64,000 nt of DNA, taken from Ophioderma brevispina. Its lineage: Eukaryota > Echinodermata > Ophiuroidea > Amphilepidida > Ophiodermatidae. Of this stretch, positions 1 through 11,169 are shown piece by piece. Position 1 is the stretch's first letter. Every line of letters begins with the position of its first letter. The stretch covers positions 41,471 to 105,470 of the forward strand of contig JAMKCH010012571.1 of NCBI GenBank assembly GCA_023653785.1, given 5' to 3'. Made by a program: the position numbers and the translations under genes. Under the pieces are notes generated by a model. That model saw only the letters and a list, made by a program, of their open reading frames with translations. It was not told where the DNA came from and made no database searches.

Positions 1-200
1 AGCTGCGCTTGCGTGGATAAAACGAAGACCAAGTTTATAAAGTCTTAAATTGCAGACTTTCAAGCGACCGTAATACTACATAAAGTCACCACAAAAAGTT
101 TGGAATATTTTGAAAACCATATATTTCTGGAGTGCCTTTGTTTTTGTTTTTCTTTGGAAGCCCGTTTCTTGGTATGTCTTGAGATCATGGATAAAATAAC

Positions 201-356
201 GGGAGTTTCGTTAACCTGACCAATCTGACACACTTTCTTTCTGACACACTTAAACCTTAACGGAATAAGCATGTGCTTTATTCCGTAAAGGGTTTCCGAA
301 TTCATACGTATGTCAGAAAAAAAGTGTGTCAGATGGGTCAGGTTACGGAAATTCCC
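201..356. mobile_element. short palindromic MITE
   Basis: About 50 bp at the left (GGGAGTTTCGTTAACCTGAC, then a TCTGACACAC motif) recurs as its reverse complement at the right end (GTCAGATGGGTCAGGTTACG, then GAAATTCCC). The centre is a smaller hairpin around CGGAATAAGCATGTGCTTTATTCCG-like arms. There is no coding capacity. This is the shape of a non-autonomous inverted-repeat element; the superfamily is not determinable because no clean target duplication is visible. Confidence 0.6.
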
Positions 357-797
357 TAAAAAATAACCATGATAATGCTCAGGTAAAATACCAACATCAA
401 ATGACCATTTGAAGAACAGTCAAGAACCAGAGAATAACTGAGCATTCAGTTAAAATAACGTTCTCATTCAATACAATGCAAAAGGCCTTGAAAGAATCAC
501 TCCCACTCAGGCAAATCAATATGGTATTTAAAGTGATAAGTTCAAATCAATACCATAGTGGATTGTGGTGCTGGATATCTAAGAAAACTAAGAAGATATC
601 TAAGAATGTTGGTAATACATTTACATTTTAGCAAATTTTAAATGAAGTCGTCATTTGGGTGCACACAATTGAGGTCATTGCAAAAGTCATGCAAGAGTAA
701 TTGAGAACTAAACTCTGTTCAAGGCTTTGATAAAAATGAAAAATAACAAGCAAGTGTCAGCACATTTTTTCTTAAAATAGTCCACCAAACTTCAATC
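357..797. other. intergenic, nothing recognised
   Basis: AT-rich sequence with no exon-like open frame, repeat or RNA gene that I can support. Confidence 0.5.
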
Positions 798-801
798 TTA
801 A

Positions 802-1325
802 AGCGGCACTGGCACATTTTCACAAAATATGAAATTTCTTCAATTTGCTCTCAAATGATAGTCTAGGCCATTGGAAGAACAGAGATATATTTTACACATA
901 AAAATAACATACCCCAAAACAGATAGGGACATTGATATGAGGATAAAGATATCCAGGTAATTTGTAGGCCAACTTTTTTTCATAACTTTAATCAACAAAT
1001 GTGTATATTACATGAATATTTTTGACTCGTACTCACTGATATTAAAACCACAAAGGTTATAGACCGGTCAAACAGTGCACATAGCGTAGGAAACATGCAT
1101 ACGGGTGCGTGTTCTTGTGTTAAACGCCATTTTCGTCGTCTGCTGAATTTCGCGTCGCCGGCGACGCGAAATTACAAAATCGTTCCGTTTACCCATAAGG
1201 AAGCTGATTTGGTGTTAATCGTTTCGGGTGAGGGTTTTTGTATATAAAAGCTTTACAGCCATGCAAAAATATCGATTTTGAAAAATCTTGAGGGCGCACT
1301 ATTTTTCAAATGTGCCAGTGTCTCT
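802..1325 (+). mobile_element. TTAA-target MITE, family A, copy 1
   Basis: Flanked by TTAA on both sides (798-801 and 1326-1329). Terminal inverted repeats start AGCGGCACTGGCACATTT and end AAATGTGCCAGTGTCTCT. There is no transposase. Two more copies lie at 49725-50214 (same orientation) and 52615-54376 (inverted, interrupted). TTAA duplications are typical of Kolobok and piggyBac superfamilies; the AG start suits Kolobok better than the CC start of piggyBac, but that assignment is an inference. Confidence 0.8.
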
Positions 1326-1329
1326 TTAA

Positions 1330-2156
1330 GGTTATACATTGAATTGTGCTGAATAACGATCACTGCTCATCGATCAGTTGAGGAAATCGGGGAATTAACG
1401 TAACAATACCGTACCACATCCTGCACGCTGTCAAAAATCCACTTGTTTACTTGCTTCAGTCTAATCTCTATTATAGGTATTATTCATCTCAGATAGAAGC
1501 TTTCCACTGTGGTCATGTGGAATAACTCTTTGCCGCGATAGCTAGAGGGAACCGGATTGAGACCGTGTACCGAAAAAAAACCGCAACACCTGGTGGCAGG
1601 CGCCATAAATTTTGAACAATTATTCTTTGTTGTAAGGTAAGATGGGACTGTTAGCTAGTATCCCTGAAAAGTTCATAAAAATAGATTCAATATTTTTAAA
1701 GATATGACCCCAGAAGTCAAGTAACCCGCAAAACCCATTTAACCAAATTGAGGCGCTATATTAACTACAAATACGACACTGTACGAATTGCGACAGCTAC
1801 TGCAACAGATATTAACATATGAATGTTTCCATTGGTAATAACAGCTAAAAAACATGCATTTTAGCACACTTAAAAGATCGAATTAGGAATGTATGATCAA
1901 CAAACTCTTCGTATTGTCCAAATAGGACAGCATTGGATTATAGCTAATCATTCATCATCATTTTGTAACGGCACACAAAGAGTTATTTTAACCCAAAATT
2001 TAATGACAGAATGAATATACTGCATGTTGTTATTGAGTTTTGTATTGAAAATATAGATTTTACTTTCATAAAGTTGAGAATATAACATTATTTTCAGTAA
2101 CAAGCAAGTTGCAGCCCAACGCTTATTATTTATGTTATGTGGAGTTTGTCTATGAC
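1330..2156. other. intergenic, nothing recognised
   Basis: No supported gene or repeat boundary. The stretch is AT-rich with scattered short open frames lacking splice signals or protein-like composition. Confidence 0.5.
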
Positions 2157-2160
2157 TTAA

Positions 2161-2703
2161 AGCAATATTAGCACTTTTTTGAAGAGCGCCCCCAATTTTC
2201 AAAATTTGATATTTTTGCAGAGTTATGTTGGTAATTGTCAACGAAACTATACCTGCAAACGAGAATGCTAAAAAATGCGTATTTATCATAAATAAGCGAT
2301 TTTGTAATTAAAATTGGGATCCCAGATTGGACTTAACGTCGGAGCTGGAAATGCTACGTTTATATCCGGCCATGATGAAATAGTGCCACCTCAAGAAAAT
2401 AACCTCTAACTTGACTTGCCTGAACCAACAAATGGATGAGCATAGATATGTACAGGGCGCTATTTCCCGGTTATTTCACATTGGAAGGCCGTTTCCAGCA
2501 GCCGTTGAATTATATAATTATAATCGGGATCCCGATATTAATTATTCTAATTACAAAATTCCTTCGTTTGTGACACATAAACATTTTCGAGCATAACAAT
2601 TCACAGGTATAGTATACTAGCCCGTTACCAATGCAACCGTGTAAGAATTTCAAATTTTTTGAAAAATTGAGGGCGCTCTTCAACAAAATGTGCTAATATT
2701 GCT
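2161..2703 (+). mobile_element. TTAA-target MITE, family B, copy 1
   Basis: Begins AGCAATATTAGCAC after TTAA (2157-2160) and ends GTGCTAATATTGCT before TTAG (2704-2707, one base off TTAA). Inside each terminus is the block GAAGAGCGCCCCCAATTTTC or its complement. Closely related copies are the nested pair at 41493-42582, a partial copy at 41104-41222 and a diverged partial at 12513-12990. Non-coding. Confidence 0.78.
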
Positions 2704-2707
2704 TTAG

Positions 2708-3441
2708 GCTATAGTCATAGTTTTATGCCGTCTTGAAACACGTTTTACCACCAATAAATTAATGTTTTATCATTATCAGTTAAGTAATCAAGTATGTAAA
2801 TGCAGTCATTTGACCCAGTAGAAGTTGTTCTGCAAGAATCTGGGACAAGTAAATGTTTTTGCAATCAGTATTGTATCTGCCATTCTGTTCTTCATTGCCA
2901 GTCTTGTGGTTACCAGCTCCTCATTTTTTGCAAAATGGGTTCTGCGGGTTACTTGATTGTTGGAGTCTTAAAAACTATTGATTCTACCGTTATGAACTTT
3001 TCAGGGCTAATAGCTAACTGTCCCATCATACCTAACAACAAAGAACAAGTAGTCATGTGCTTATGTTAAAAACTTATGGCGCCTGCTACCAAGTATTTCG
3101 TGATTTTTTTACACACGGTAGTTCGAGTCTTTCATTACGAATAAGCCTTAAAGCATGCAAAGGAGAGAGAGAGCAAAAAACAAACCCCGAAGCCAGCAAA
3201 GGAGAACAAGTGAGGAAAATGGAATACAAAGAGTGACAAAGACAAAGAGACACAAACAATAAAGGAGGAGGAATAGTGAAAGAGACAGATGTAAGAGTGG
3301 GGAGTGAGCGAGAGACGAGAGAAAGGGAGAGAGAGAGAGAGAGCAGAGGGGACGAAATTAATGGTTGATCTGGTCATTAATATTAATTTCAACCAAACCG
3401 TATCAAGTGACTCATTAACGTATAAAGATCATTGTTTGCAG
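2708..3441. other. intergenic with GA-rich low-complexity tract
   Basis: Contains a purine-rich (GA) tract at about 3160-3347. Its antisense open frame is only low-complexity Ser/Leu/Phe sequence. The pseudogene exon starting at 3442 is preceded by a TTTGCAG acceptor. Confidence 0.5.
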
Positions 3442-3654
3442 CTTGGTCACACAGCTACGTTCGACAAGAACCTTTCCAATCAGCAATAACCTTTACTCAG
3501 ACTTTGGGTCGCGCCGTCTTCGTTGTCAAGCCCCTGGAAATCACTGATGGTGTTACTGGCGTGACATTAAGAGGGAAGACCAATTGGATTGTTAGATGTG
3601 TTTGTATTGACTGATCTGTGTAGGCGCGGGAAAGGACGGGATTGTAATAGACAG
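3442..3654 (+). pseudogene. broken exon of the plus-strand solute-binding-like copy
   Basis: Starts CTTGGTCACACAGCTACG, identical over its first bases to the minus-strand exon at 43504-43703, and reads AWSHSYVR as there. Further on it still shows GGCGTGACAT..AGAGGGAAG (the W-R-D-I-R-G-K block), but with insertions that shift the frame. In-frame stops follow, including TGA near 3611 and TAA/TAG near 3645. The end CAG|GTGAGC is a good donor. Length is 213 nt versus 200 in the intact paralogue, not a multiple of three different. Confidence 0.7.
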
Positions 3655-5059
3655 GTGAGCAAACATTCAACTTAAAAAAACTTGTGAGAAAGATCGCGGA
3701 AGGAGCGTCTTCCTGAATGACAAACTACTGATATTGGATTTGTTTTGCCTTCAGGAACTAGAATGAGAAGAGTCATTGAAAGCAAAAGTTGGAAACTGAA
3801 AATGAGATGATTATAATTTCTAATAACCTCAATTGCAAATCTATATAGATATCGCCAACAGGCACTTTCATAGCAATGTCACGTACTGACGACGCCAAAC
3901 CTCCTTACTCGCCAAGGGTAAACCTCGTATTCTCTTCTTGCGTATGAGGCAACAACTTAATATGTTGTAAACGGTTGAGCCAGCGAGGTCATATTGCGGT
4001 TTTGAAGTGAAACGAACTCCTGTGCGAATCCTATTGAAGGTGACCCATTCCCTGCGGGGAGGAGATTGTGCACCAGGTGGTAGTTCTGCCTTGGGTGTAA
4101 TAGAGAGTTGATTCTGGTTTTGGCAGTAGTATTAGCCAGGCAGTTATTCCAGGTCTGTAGGCTGTATTGAAAAGGGGGAAACTGTAACAGGAGAGTTTAG
4201 CAGCCATCGCCAGCCTGCCAATTAGGTTCTCCATCACAGACTTGCTGATCACTTCTCAATGAGTGCCATACCCTTCGTTCGCCGGTGGATGCGGATTATC
4301 TCAAACCCCAACCAATCCAGTGAGTTGGCTCCAACGTTTTCAACACATTGAGTGCGTATCATACGCATGAAGAAGAAGCTAATGAAATAAGCTTTTATTT
4401 GCCATTTATTTCATTCCAATCCGATGCGAAGAACAAAAAGAATGACTTCATTAAAAATGAGAGTGCAAAATCACACTTGGTCCGATTTCTGCCTTTAAGC
4501 TTATTTACAAATATGGCGCAACATGAATATACTGAATCAAAAAAATATCTTCTTTACATCTTAAAGGGAAAAGAAAGGATGTTGCTGTTTTATATGTTGA
4601 AGTAAGACTGAATTTCTGTCACCGTGTTTTTTACCAAGCGCTTCGTCCCATTGGATCTGCCACAACGGCTTTTCTGAAAGAGAGAGTGTTGAATTGAGGT
4701 TTGCGATTCTGGTCGGGGTATGGGTCAGTTGGCCTGCTACAGGGGGGCCTTCCAATTTCGCCTGCTTCAATATTTAATGTGACTACGATCAGAGGGTTTT
4801 TCTTTTTTTTGTTTGTTGTTATGTGCAATATGGAAGCACTTGATTGGTTTGGTTTGGTTTTTAGCATTTTGTTGTAATTTGAGAGATTTGATTAAGGACT
4901 AAGTCTTCTAATGGCCTGATTGAAAGTGAACCCACTGATTAACATTTGAAAAACAAACACCACAGTATTGATGATCATAAAGACAATGTTCACACTTAAT
5001 TGGCAATAATGAAACTCAAAAGGGATTGTCAATGTCTTCAGTAGGTTCAATAGTCAATC
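3655..5059. other. intron/intergenic, nothing recognised
   Basis: Lies between a pseudogene exon and the LINE. The short open frames here overlap one another on both strands and show no family resemblance. Confidence 0.45.
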
Positions 5060-5139
5060 AATATCTGTATCTGTCAGCTACTGTACAATCGCCTGGTGTG
5101 CCTGTCCCGTACAGGTAACGCTGGAAGGGGCTGGATGCA

Positions 5140-5830
5140 CTAAATTTTAAAGTGAGCTTTATGTGCAATGGTGGCGAGGTCAATGGAGGTCAACTGAGTT
5201 TTAAAAACGGCAATTGAAGTAGCAGTCCTGATGTAGTCGGGGAGGTAATTCCATTCTGGTATAGTCCATGGGTAGAGTGAATGAAGATAGGTGTTCTTGT
5301 TTGGTCTTATGCGATCGTAGATGAAGCTGCCATGGTGTTGTCTGATGTTTGGTCTGGTTGTAGTCTGGTCTTTATTGGTTTGGTGCATGAGATGAGCAAT
5401 ATTATTTGGAATGAGGCCATGAGTTTCTTTGTAGATGGTACATAGTCGGGCTTTCATGCGTCTGATGTCGAGTGGTTCCCATTCAAGCTTGGTTAGCATG
5501 TCGGTGACGCTTGATTCTTTAGAATAGTCATTAAATATGAATCGGGCAGCTCGTCTTTGAACTTTGTCCAACGTGGTGATGTTATTTTTCTGGCGAGGAT
5601 CCCATATCGTCGGGCAGTATTCTAGGATTGGCCGAACTAATGCTTTGTAGGCAGCTCCTTTAGTGGTTCTGTCACAACAGGAAAGGTTTCTTCTAAGTAG
5701 ACCCAGAGTTCTTGGCGGCAGTCTGATTTATATGTTTATTCCAAAAAAGGTCAGATGACAACTCCACTCCTAAATAAGGGTAGTGTTTCACCTCTTCAAA
5801 TAGAGTGTCTTCCATATGATAACGATTAAT
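5140..5830 (-). pseudogene. LINE RT C-terminal region
   Basis: Reads YPYLGVELSSDLFWNKHI in the upstream part (the 'YLGV..S..L.W..HI' block of CR1-like RTs). After frameshifts it reads QRRAARFIFNDY, then LEWEPLDIRRMKARL and a final WNYLPDYIRTATSIAVFKTQL, the standard end of these proteins. The last uninterrupted frame (5140-5571) is 143 residues and ends at a natural stop, so the protein C-terminus is preserved. Confidence 0.8.
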
Positions 5831-5856
5831 GAGTGGGTTTCTTTTGTGAGTCATCC

Positions 5857-6456
5857 TCATTGAGAAACATTTTTGTGATTAAAGCCCATCTGCCAGGTGT
5901 TTTCCCATTTGCAAAGTTTATCAACATCATCCTGGAGGATCTTTGCATCACTGACTGTTTTTATTTCTCTATAAACTATGCAGTCATCTGCAAAAAGTCT
6001 AACACTGGAGGAGAGGTCATCTGGCAAGTCATTGATATAGATTAAAAACAGCAAGGGGCCCAACACTGTCCCCTGAGCAACGCCGGACTCTACTGGAGAC
6101 TCAGAAGATGATTCTCCATCAACTACAACCTTCTGATGACGTTTGGTGAGGAAGGAGTCGATCCAGGAGTAAATGTTGTTGCGAATTCCAACCTGATGTA
6201 GTTTGGTCAGTAGTCTACGATGGGGGACGGTGTCAAACGCCTTGCTGAAATCCATGATGATGAGATCGGCTTGGCTACGATTATCCAGAATAATATTGAG
6301 GTCGTTGGTCAGAGCTGCAAGCTGCGTTTCACATGAACGTCCTTTTCTAAAGCCGTGTTGTTGGTCAGCTAGGATTCCATGTTTCTCAAAGTGGTCCATG
6401 ATGTGTTTATGGATAATGTGTTCTAAAAGTTTGCAAATGATAGAAGTGAGAGACAC
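5857..6456 (-). pseudogene. LINE reverse transcriptase core
   Basis: A 199-residue open segment holds most RT blocks: SLTSIICKLLEHII, QHGFRKGRSCETQL, IIMDFSKAFDTVPH (first catalytic Asp), SGVAQGTVLGPLLFLIYIND and RLFADDCIVY (the catalytic FADD box). Catalytic aspartates are intact. The frame breaks after WQMGFNHKN and before SLTSII, so it survives only as a fragment of the element's second enzymatic domain. Confidence 0.85.
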
Positions 6457-6720
6457 TTGGCGATAATTTGCCGGATCTGAGCGATTGCTTTTTTTTGTAA
6501 ATGGGAGTGATGTTAGCTTTCAACCAGTCTGCAGGAAGAGTTCCAGTGGAGATTGATTTTTGGAAAAGCTTTTGGAGAATCGGTGCAATACTTGTTGAGA
6601 ACGATTTCAAAACACGAGCAGTAATGTTGTCAGTCCCGGCTGCCTTATTCGGATTTAAATTATTGAGTAATTGTTCAATCCCATCGGTGTTGATTTCAAG
6701 ATCGTGAATATCAGGAACAC
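6407..6720 (-). pseudogene. LINE RT fingers / pre-RT segment
   Basis: Gives NNLNPNKAAGTDNITARVLK followed by SISTGTLPADWLKANITPIY, the conserved entry to the RT domain in CR1-like elements. A run of K codons (poly-T on the plus strand near 6488) is followed by loss of frame before the YRQVSLTS block. Confidence 0.75.
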
Positions 6721-6837
6721 TACTTTGTCCAAGATCCGGGAAATCTGTGAGTCTTTCTTGAGTAAAGACGGAACAGAATTGACGGTTCGGGGCCTCTGCT
6801 TTTTCCTTGGCTCCAGCTTAGATACTACCAGCGACGT

Positions 6838-7278
6838 TCAAGGGAGACACTCCAGACACTTTTTTTTGGACTTAACAAACTTCCAGAAGGGCTTAGGATT
6901 ATCCGATTTTAAACTGGCTCCAACGACATATCTAATGTAGACCTTCCTAGCTTTCCTGATTTTCCGGTCAATCTGTCTACGAGCTTTCCTGAATTTGGAC
7001 CAACAATCTGCAGTGCTGCTCTTTTTGGCTCTATTATAAAGACGCTTTTTTCTATTCACATCTCTTTTGATGGAGCTGTTGATCCATGGATATGTGAAAT
7101 GGCTGGAGGACATTTTTGTTGGAATGTGATTTTCCATGGAATTGAGAAGAGCATTCTTAAATGAAGAAAACAAACTATCAATGGAATTGTTGATGGCAAT
7201 ATCGTCAGTCAGTTCAGAGTTAAGTTTATTCATGTCGACATTGACACCAGTGAAATCTCCTTTATTATAAAGAAACAC
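6838..7278 (-). pseudogene. LINE linker between endonuclease and RT
   Basis: A 146-residue open segment rich in Lys/Arg, with HFTYPWINSSIKRDVNRKKR followed by a basic helix and NPKPFWKFVKSKK, which is the usual inter-domain sequence upstream of RT in these elements. Frame is lost at both ends. Confidence 0.7.
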
Positions 7279-7720
7279 TTTGCGTCTCGGTGTTCTGGTA
7301 ATTTTTGGTTGAGTACTGCACCTACAACGACCATGTCATGATCACTTATTCCACAGTTCACACGGACATACTCGGCAGCAGCAGGAGTATTGGTAAGACA
7401 AAGGTCGAGGATGTTGTTAAGACGGGTAGGTTTATCCACCACTTGGTGAAGATTATGGTCGTTAAAAACATCAATTAGGTACTTGCTGACAGCCGGGTAG
7501 GCACCTCCTGGTCTGAAGGATACGGTTTCCCAATCCACATCTTGGAGATTGAGATCGCCAAGCAGCCATATATTAGCATTTGGAGGGATCTTGGATAAGG
7601 AGGCATCTAGCTCCTTTGCATAATCAACATCTGAAGAGGGCGGTCTATAATAAGCTCCGATGTAAACTGGAGACAAACCGGTGACATTGATAGAAATCCA
7701 CTCAATTTCACAGTCATTAT
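7230..7720 (-). pseudogene. LINE AP-endonuclease, C-terminal half
   Basis: Contains IEWISINV, YIGAYYRPPSSD, IWLLGDLNLQDVDW (GDxN catalytic block), DLCLTNTP and CGISDHDMVV (the SDH metal-site block). The active-site residues of this half are present. It joins the N-terminal half at 7721-8026 only through a frameshift near 7742. Confidence 0.82.
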
Positions 7721-8026
7721 TCAGGTGGGATTCATTTGATACAACAAGGCAATGAAGACACCGCCGCTCCTTTTTTTACAGATCAGTCTGTCACGTCGAA
7801 AAACATTGTAGTTAGGTGGGAATATTTCACCTGTCGCAATAGAATTATTCAGAAAAGACTCTGTGCCGATAACCACATCAGGGTCTTCTGTAGCAAACAA
7901 GGTTTCAAAGTTTGGGAGCTTCGCTTTAACACTCTGACAATTGAGATTGGTAATTTTCAAACTGGTAGTACGCTGACGCCGACTCGGTCTCTGAGATGAT
8001 TTTTTGTTCTCAGATTTTTGGTTCAA
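7721..8026 (-). pseudogene. LINE AP-endonuclease, N-terminal half
   Basis: Reads ITNLNCQSVKAKLPNF, then EDPDVVIGTESFLNN (catalytic Glu in the TE(S/T)xL block) and FRRDR..KKRSGGVFIAL. The preceding 76-codon frame (8023-8253) is a Ser/Asp-rich linker from the PHD finger. The segment ends in a shifted stop. Confidence 0.82.
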
Positions 8027-8144
8027 TTTGCTGGTTTTGGACTTGATGCATGGGTTGGAGCACCAATTGTTAATCCAGAATGCACACTATCAAAAGATGC
8101 ATTTATTGAAGAAATGTCACTTTCGGATAAATTGTCACGATTAA

Positions 8145-8705
8145 TTAAATTGTCACTATCGGAGAGGATGCTGTAACTGTTCGATACTTCAAATCCCCAT
8201 TGACTTTCAAAGAAAGTTGTTGAAAAATTAGGTAAGCCACATTGTAGGCACAACCAAGAATACGAGGAGCTTGATTATTCAGAGCTTTGTAAATCTGTTC
8301 ATTCATATCAAGGCAATCAACATGGAACCAGTTATCGCAGCAATCACATGCAATGGCTTTCTGGCCCCACTTTGCTGCTTTTTGACACAGCTGGCAAGGA
8401 TATGTCAAGGATCTAGGTCCTGGATTAAGCTCTATATCTCCGGCCAGGAGAGCAATAAGGCAAATTTGGATAATGTTTCTTTTGTCATGATTTTTTTTTA
8501 TCACAAGCTGGTTCAGGAACTTTGGTCTAGTCATACATGAAGAACAATGGAACGAACTCACCGGGTTTACATCGATATTCATGTTGTTGTTGGTCATTGG
8601 CGCAGTCCAATGCTTGGCAATAAGTGATTTAGTAGGGAGAAAGATATCCATTTCTGGAGCAGTGAGGATCCTCGTACAGGCAAAAATCACGATCCAAGGC
8701 AACAT
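8145..8705 (-). pseudogene. LINE leader: 2A-like peptide and split PHD finger
   Basis: A 186-codon frame. Residues 89-97 are GDIELNPGP (2A consensus D-x-E-x-N-P-G-P), preceded by a short hydrophobic stretch, ICLIALLA. A PHD-type cysteine/histidine pattern follows: C104-x2-C107, C120-x2-C123, H128, C131. The last zinc ligands (LCLQCG) lie in another frame at about 8235-8255, so a frameshift splits the finger. In related elements the 2A causes ribosome skipping between Gly and the last Pro, releasing the short leader from the PHD-endonuclease-RT protein. The first Met and the element's own promoter are not certain. Confidence 0.8.
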
Positions 8706-8760
8706 AAATAGGTTTTATGTCAAAGAAGTCATCCCAGGTCTCACTCTTACCATGATTACA

Positions 8761-9330
8761 CACAAGTTAAAAATCGCGGGGTATGAATGACGCAGATAAA
8801 AAATCCAAGATGGTGGATCGTAAAACACTCAAAAGTCAAGACAGAAATTTTATTCAAAAGAGTCCATAAAAACATTGAAAGTGCAAAATGCACACCCCAG
8901 GAAAATCTTGGAGATACTAAAAACACCAAACGCGAAAAATAAATTTGAATGCCAAAACGAAAATCAAGAAATTAAAGATTAAAATCGCAAGATTGCGAGA
9001 GCTAAAAAAATTGCAACCAGTCAATTGCACAGCGCCTCGATAACTTCCAATTTTGAGTACGTTACAAGATGACGTTTCCCGCAATCTTATAAATGTGATC
9101 AATGCAAATCGGACCAATCCGATTTTGCACTCTCCTTTGACGAGGCATATCTTTTGTTCTACATATCGGATTTGAATGAAATAAACGCCAAATGAAAGCT
9201 TATTTATTTGGCTTTAAGAACATATCAAACAAAGATCCATGCATACTTTAGTTTCTAAAAAAAATGTCTTTGTCCAGAGTGTTAACATTTTTTGGGACAG
9301 TCTGTACACTGATTTTGTGCAGTATACTGC
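8761..9330. other. intron sequence, nothing recognised
   Basis: AT-rich sequence upstream of the LINE with no supported exon or repeat. Confidence 0.45.
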
Positions 9331-9340
9331 CCCTAAAGAC

Positions 9341-9490
9341 AGTCTTACCTTGGTGTAAGATATTCATGAGTTAGACTAGAGTAAAGACTCTTTTACGGAA
9401 TAAAGCTGGAAAAATCCTTGTAATCCTTTGATCCTCTTATAGAAGATTTCATGCTAGGCTAATTTCATGAGGTCTTACATAGAGGATGAA
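9341..9490 (+). mobile_element. 150 bp MITE with about 10 bp flanking duplication, copy 1
   Basis: CCCTAAAGAC occurs immediately on both sides (9331-9340 and 9491-9500). The interior (CTTGGTGTAAGAT..GTAATCCTTTGATCC..GCTAGGCTAATT..TCTTACAT) recurs at 10094-10230. Ends are complementary over the short block GGTGTAAGA / TCTTACA. An 8-10 bp duplication would suit a hAT-type element, which is an inference. Confidence 0.65.
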
Positions 9491-9500
9491 CCCTAAAGAC

Positions 9501-10086
9501 GGCAGTGCATTATAAATATCTTTTCTCCAAAATGAGATTTTTCCCCCAAAAATAATACAAAAATCTTTTAAAACGCCTTTAGAAAGGGATAAGAGGACAT
9601 TTACAGAAAGAAATGGAATACTTATTAATGTATTAGATCACACCTAATGTATTATTTTGACTTTAAAACAAACTAATTGTCACATTGTCATAGAGACTCC
9701 AGTGTAGTTGTTACATTGTTTCGAAGTTACTTTGGAAGGTCACCATTAATTAAATAATTGACTATATATTTTTAAATGGGGATAGCCCTATTTAAGTATA
9801 TAATGTTTCCATCTTGATAGAGGGGCCTTCACCCCAAAACCCCACCTGTAAATGAGAAAAATAGCTTTCTTCAGATACGAAAATGTTGACCACCTCCGGT
9901 AAAGTCGGCGGAATCGGTCGCCTAATTCTGTCCCCATTCCGTATTCATTTGTGCTATGCATGGTCGGTTTGTTGGGTAGAGCAAAATGACCGCTGTGCAA
10001 TTTCCTGTTGTTTCACGTTCGACCGGCAATAGCCCATCCAGCGTGTTGAGATCAGTGGACCTAACTCATAACTCACTGCATCATTG
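9501..10086. other. intron sequence, nothing recognised
   Basis: Between the two 150 bp MITE copies; no exon or repeat supported. Confidence 0.45.
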
Positions 10087-10093
10087 CCATTAT

Positions 10094-10230
10094 TTTGGTG
10101 TGTCCTTGGTGTAAGATATCCATGAGTTAGACTTTACGGATTAAAGCTGTACAATACTTGTAATCCTTTGATCCTTTTATATCAGATTTAGTGCTAGGCT
10201 AATTCCGTGCAATCTTACATGAAGGATAAA
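10094..10230 (+). mobile_element. 150 bp MITE family, copy 2
   Basis: Same internal blocks as 9341-9490. Flanked by CCATTAT on both sides (10087-10093 and 10231-10237), a different sequence from the flank of copy 1, as expected for target-site duplications at independent insertions. Confidence 0.65.
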
Positions 10231-10237
10231 CCATTAT

Positions 10238-11169
10238 GGGTGCCACTATTTTATGTAATTGACTAATTATCAGTTGGGCATATTTTGTTAGGAGAAAAAT
10301 TCAAATCGGCCATGGCGTTTTATACTCATTAGCATTAAAAACATTTGGGTGGCGCTATTCAAAGGTTATTTTGTCCCCTTACTGGAGTGACTTTTACAAT
10401 TTTAATTTCAGCAATGTAATTGTATTTATGTTCTACTATTAAGAGCCAAAGTGCTTGTGGAAAAATCTGTATGGAAAGTGATCCTTCATTTTTGGGCGGG
10501 AGAATTTGTTGCGCGTCGTAAAAATCGGTTTTTGGACCGCCATTTTGAATCTGTATAACCGATTTTAATTTTTTCCTGTTAGGTGGTCATTTTGATGTAC
10601 CCCATCAAGAGTTTTATTTAAAAAATCCAACAGCAAGGTGGATTTCAAAGGGGTACACTTGGGCCCCCTTCTGCACCAACGGGAGTGCAGAAGACTGTTC
10701 GTTTTGTATCTGTTTGATAGATGTGTATGTGTGTGTGTGCTTGTGTGAGCTATAGGTTTTCTCTTTCTCGACTGGACTTAACACATTAATGCAAAATGTG
10801 ATAATTCTCTCCTTCTCCTTATCGTGTCATTGAAACTATAGTCTGGGAAGGCCCAAGAAAAGACCTGCGTTGGCCTACTTGAGATATGATGTTATGGAAC
10901 AACAGTGTTTGGTGGTGTAGAGATTAGTTGCACTGGCGAGCAGGTACTAACAGGGAAGATCACAGCGCGATTCTCTACTTCCTCTGATAAAGCTAACAAT
11001 TGTGAATATTTGGTTCAAATTTGCATCGAGATCCTTTAGTCAGTGGTGTTAACGGATAGCGATTTTGCCAAGTACTTTTTTCCGAAATGATGTTGATGGT
11101 TTTTAAATGATAAAAATTATTCCATAACTGGGTTAACTTGGAGTTAATTGTTTTATTTAAATATTTCAG
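10238..11169. other. intron with a short TG repeat
   Basis: Contains a TG-rich run near 10727-10745 and otherwise unique-looking sequence up to the ATTTCAG acceptor of the next pseudogene exon. Confidence 0.45.

Larger units (their letters stand above)
5060..8760 (-). mobile_element. CR1/L2-type LINE with 2A-like peptide, PHD finger, endonuclease and reverse transcriptase (degenerate)
   Basis: Minus-strand pieces give, in order, a leader with a 2A-like motif (8415-8441), a PHD-type zinc finger, an APE-type endonuclease (7230-8026), a linker (6838-7278), reverse transcriptase (5857-6610) and the C-terminal RT thumb/connection (5140-5830). All domains are collinear but separated by at least five frameshifts, so this copy cannot make its protein. 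The layout matches non-LTR elements of the CR1/L2 group, several of which in sea urchins and other invertebrates carry an N-terminal 2A recoding sequence. The 3' end is near 5060-5100, where coding similarity stops; the 5' end near 8760 is an estimate. It is antisense to the plus-strand pseudogene. Confidence 0.85.

Noticed and set aside
3135..3392. 85-codon minus frame rich in Ser, Leu and Phe
   Set aside because: Translation of a GA-rich low-complexity tract.
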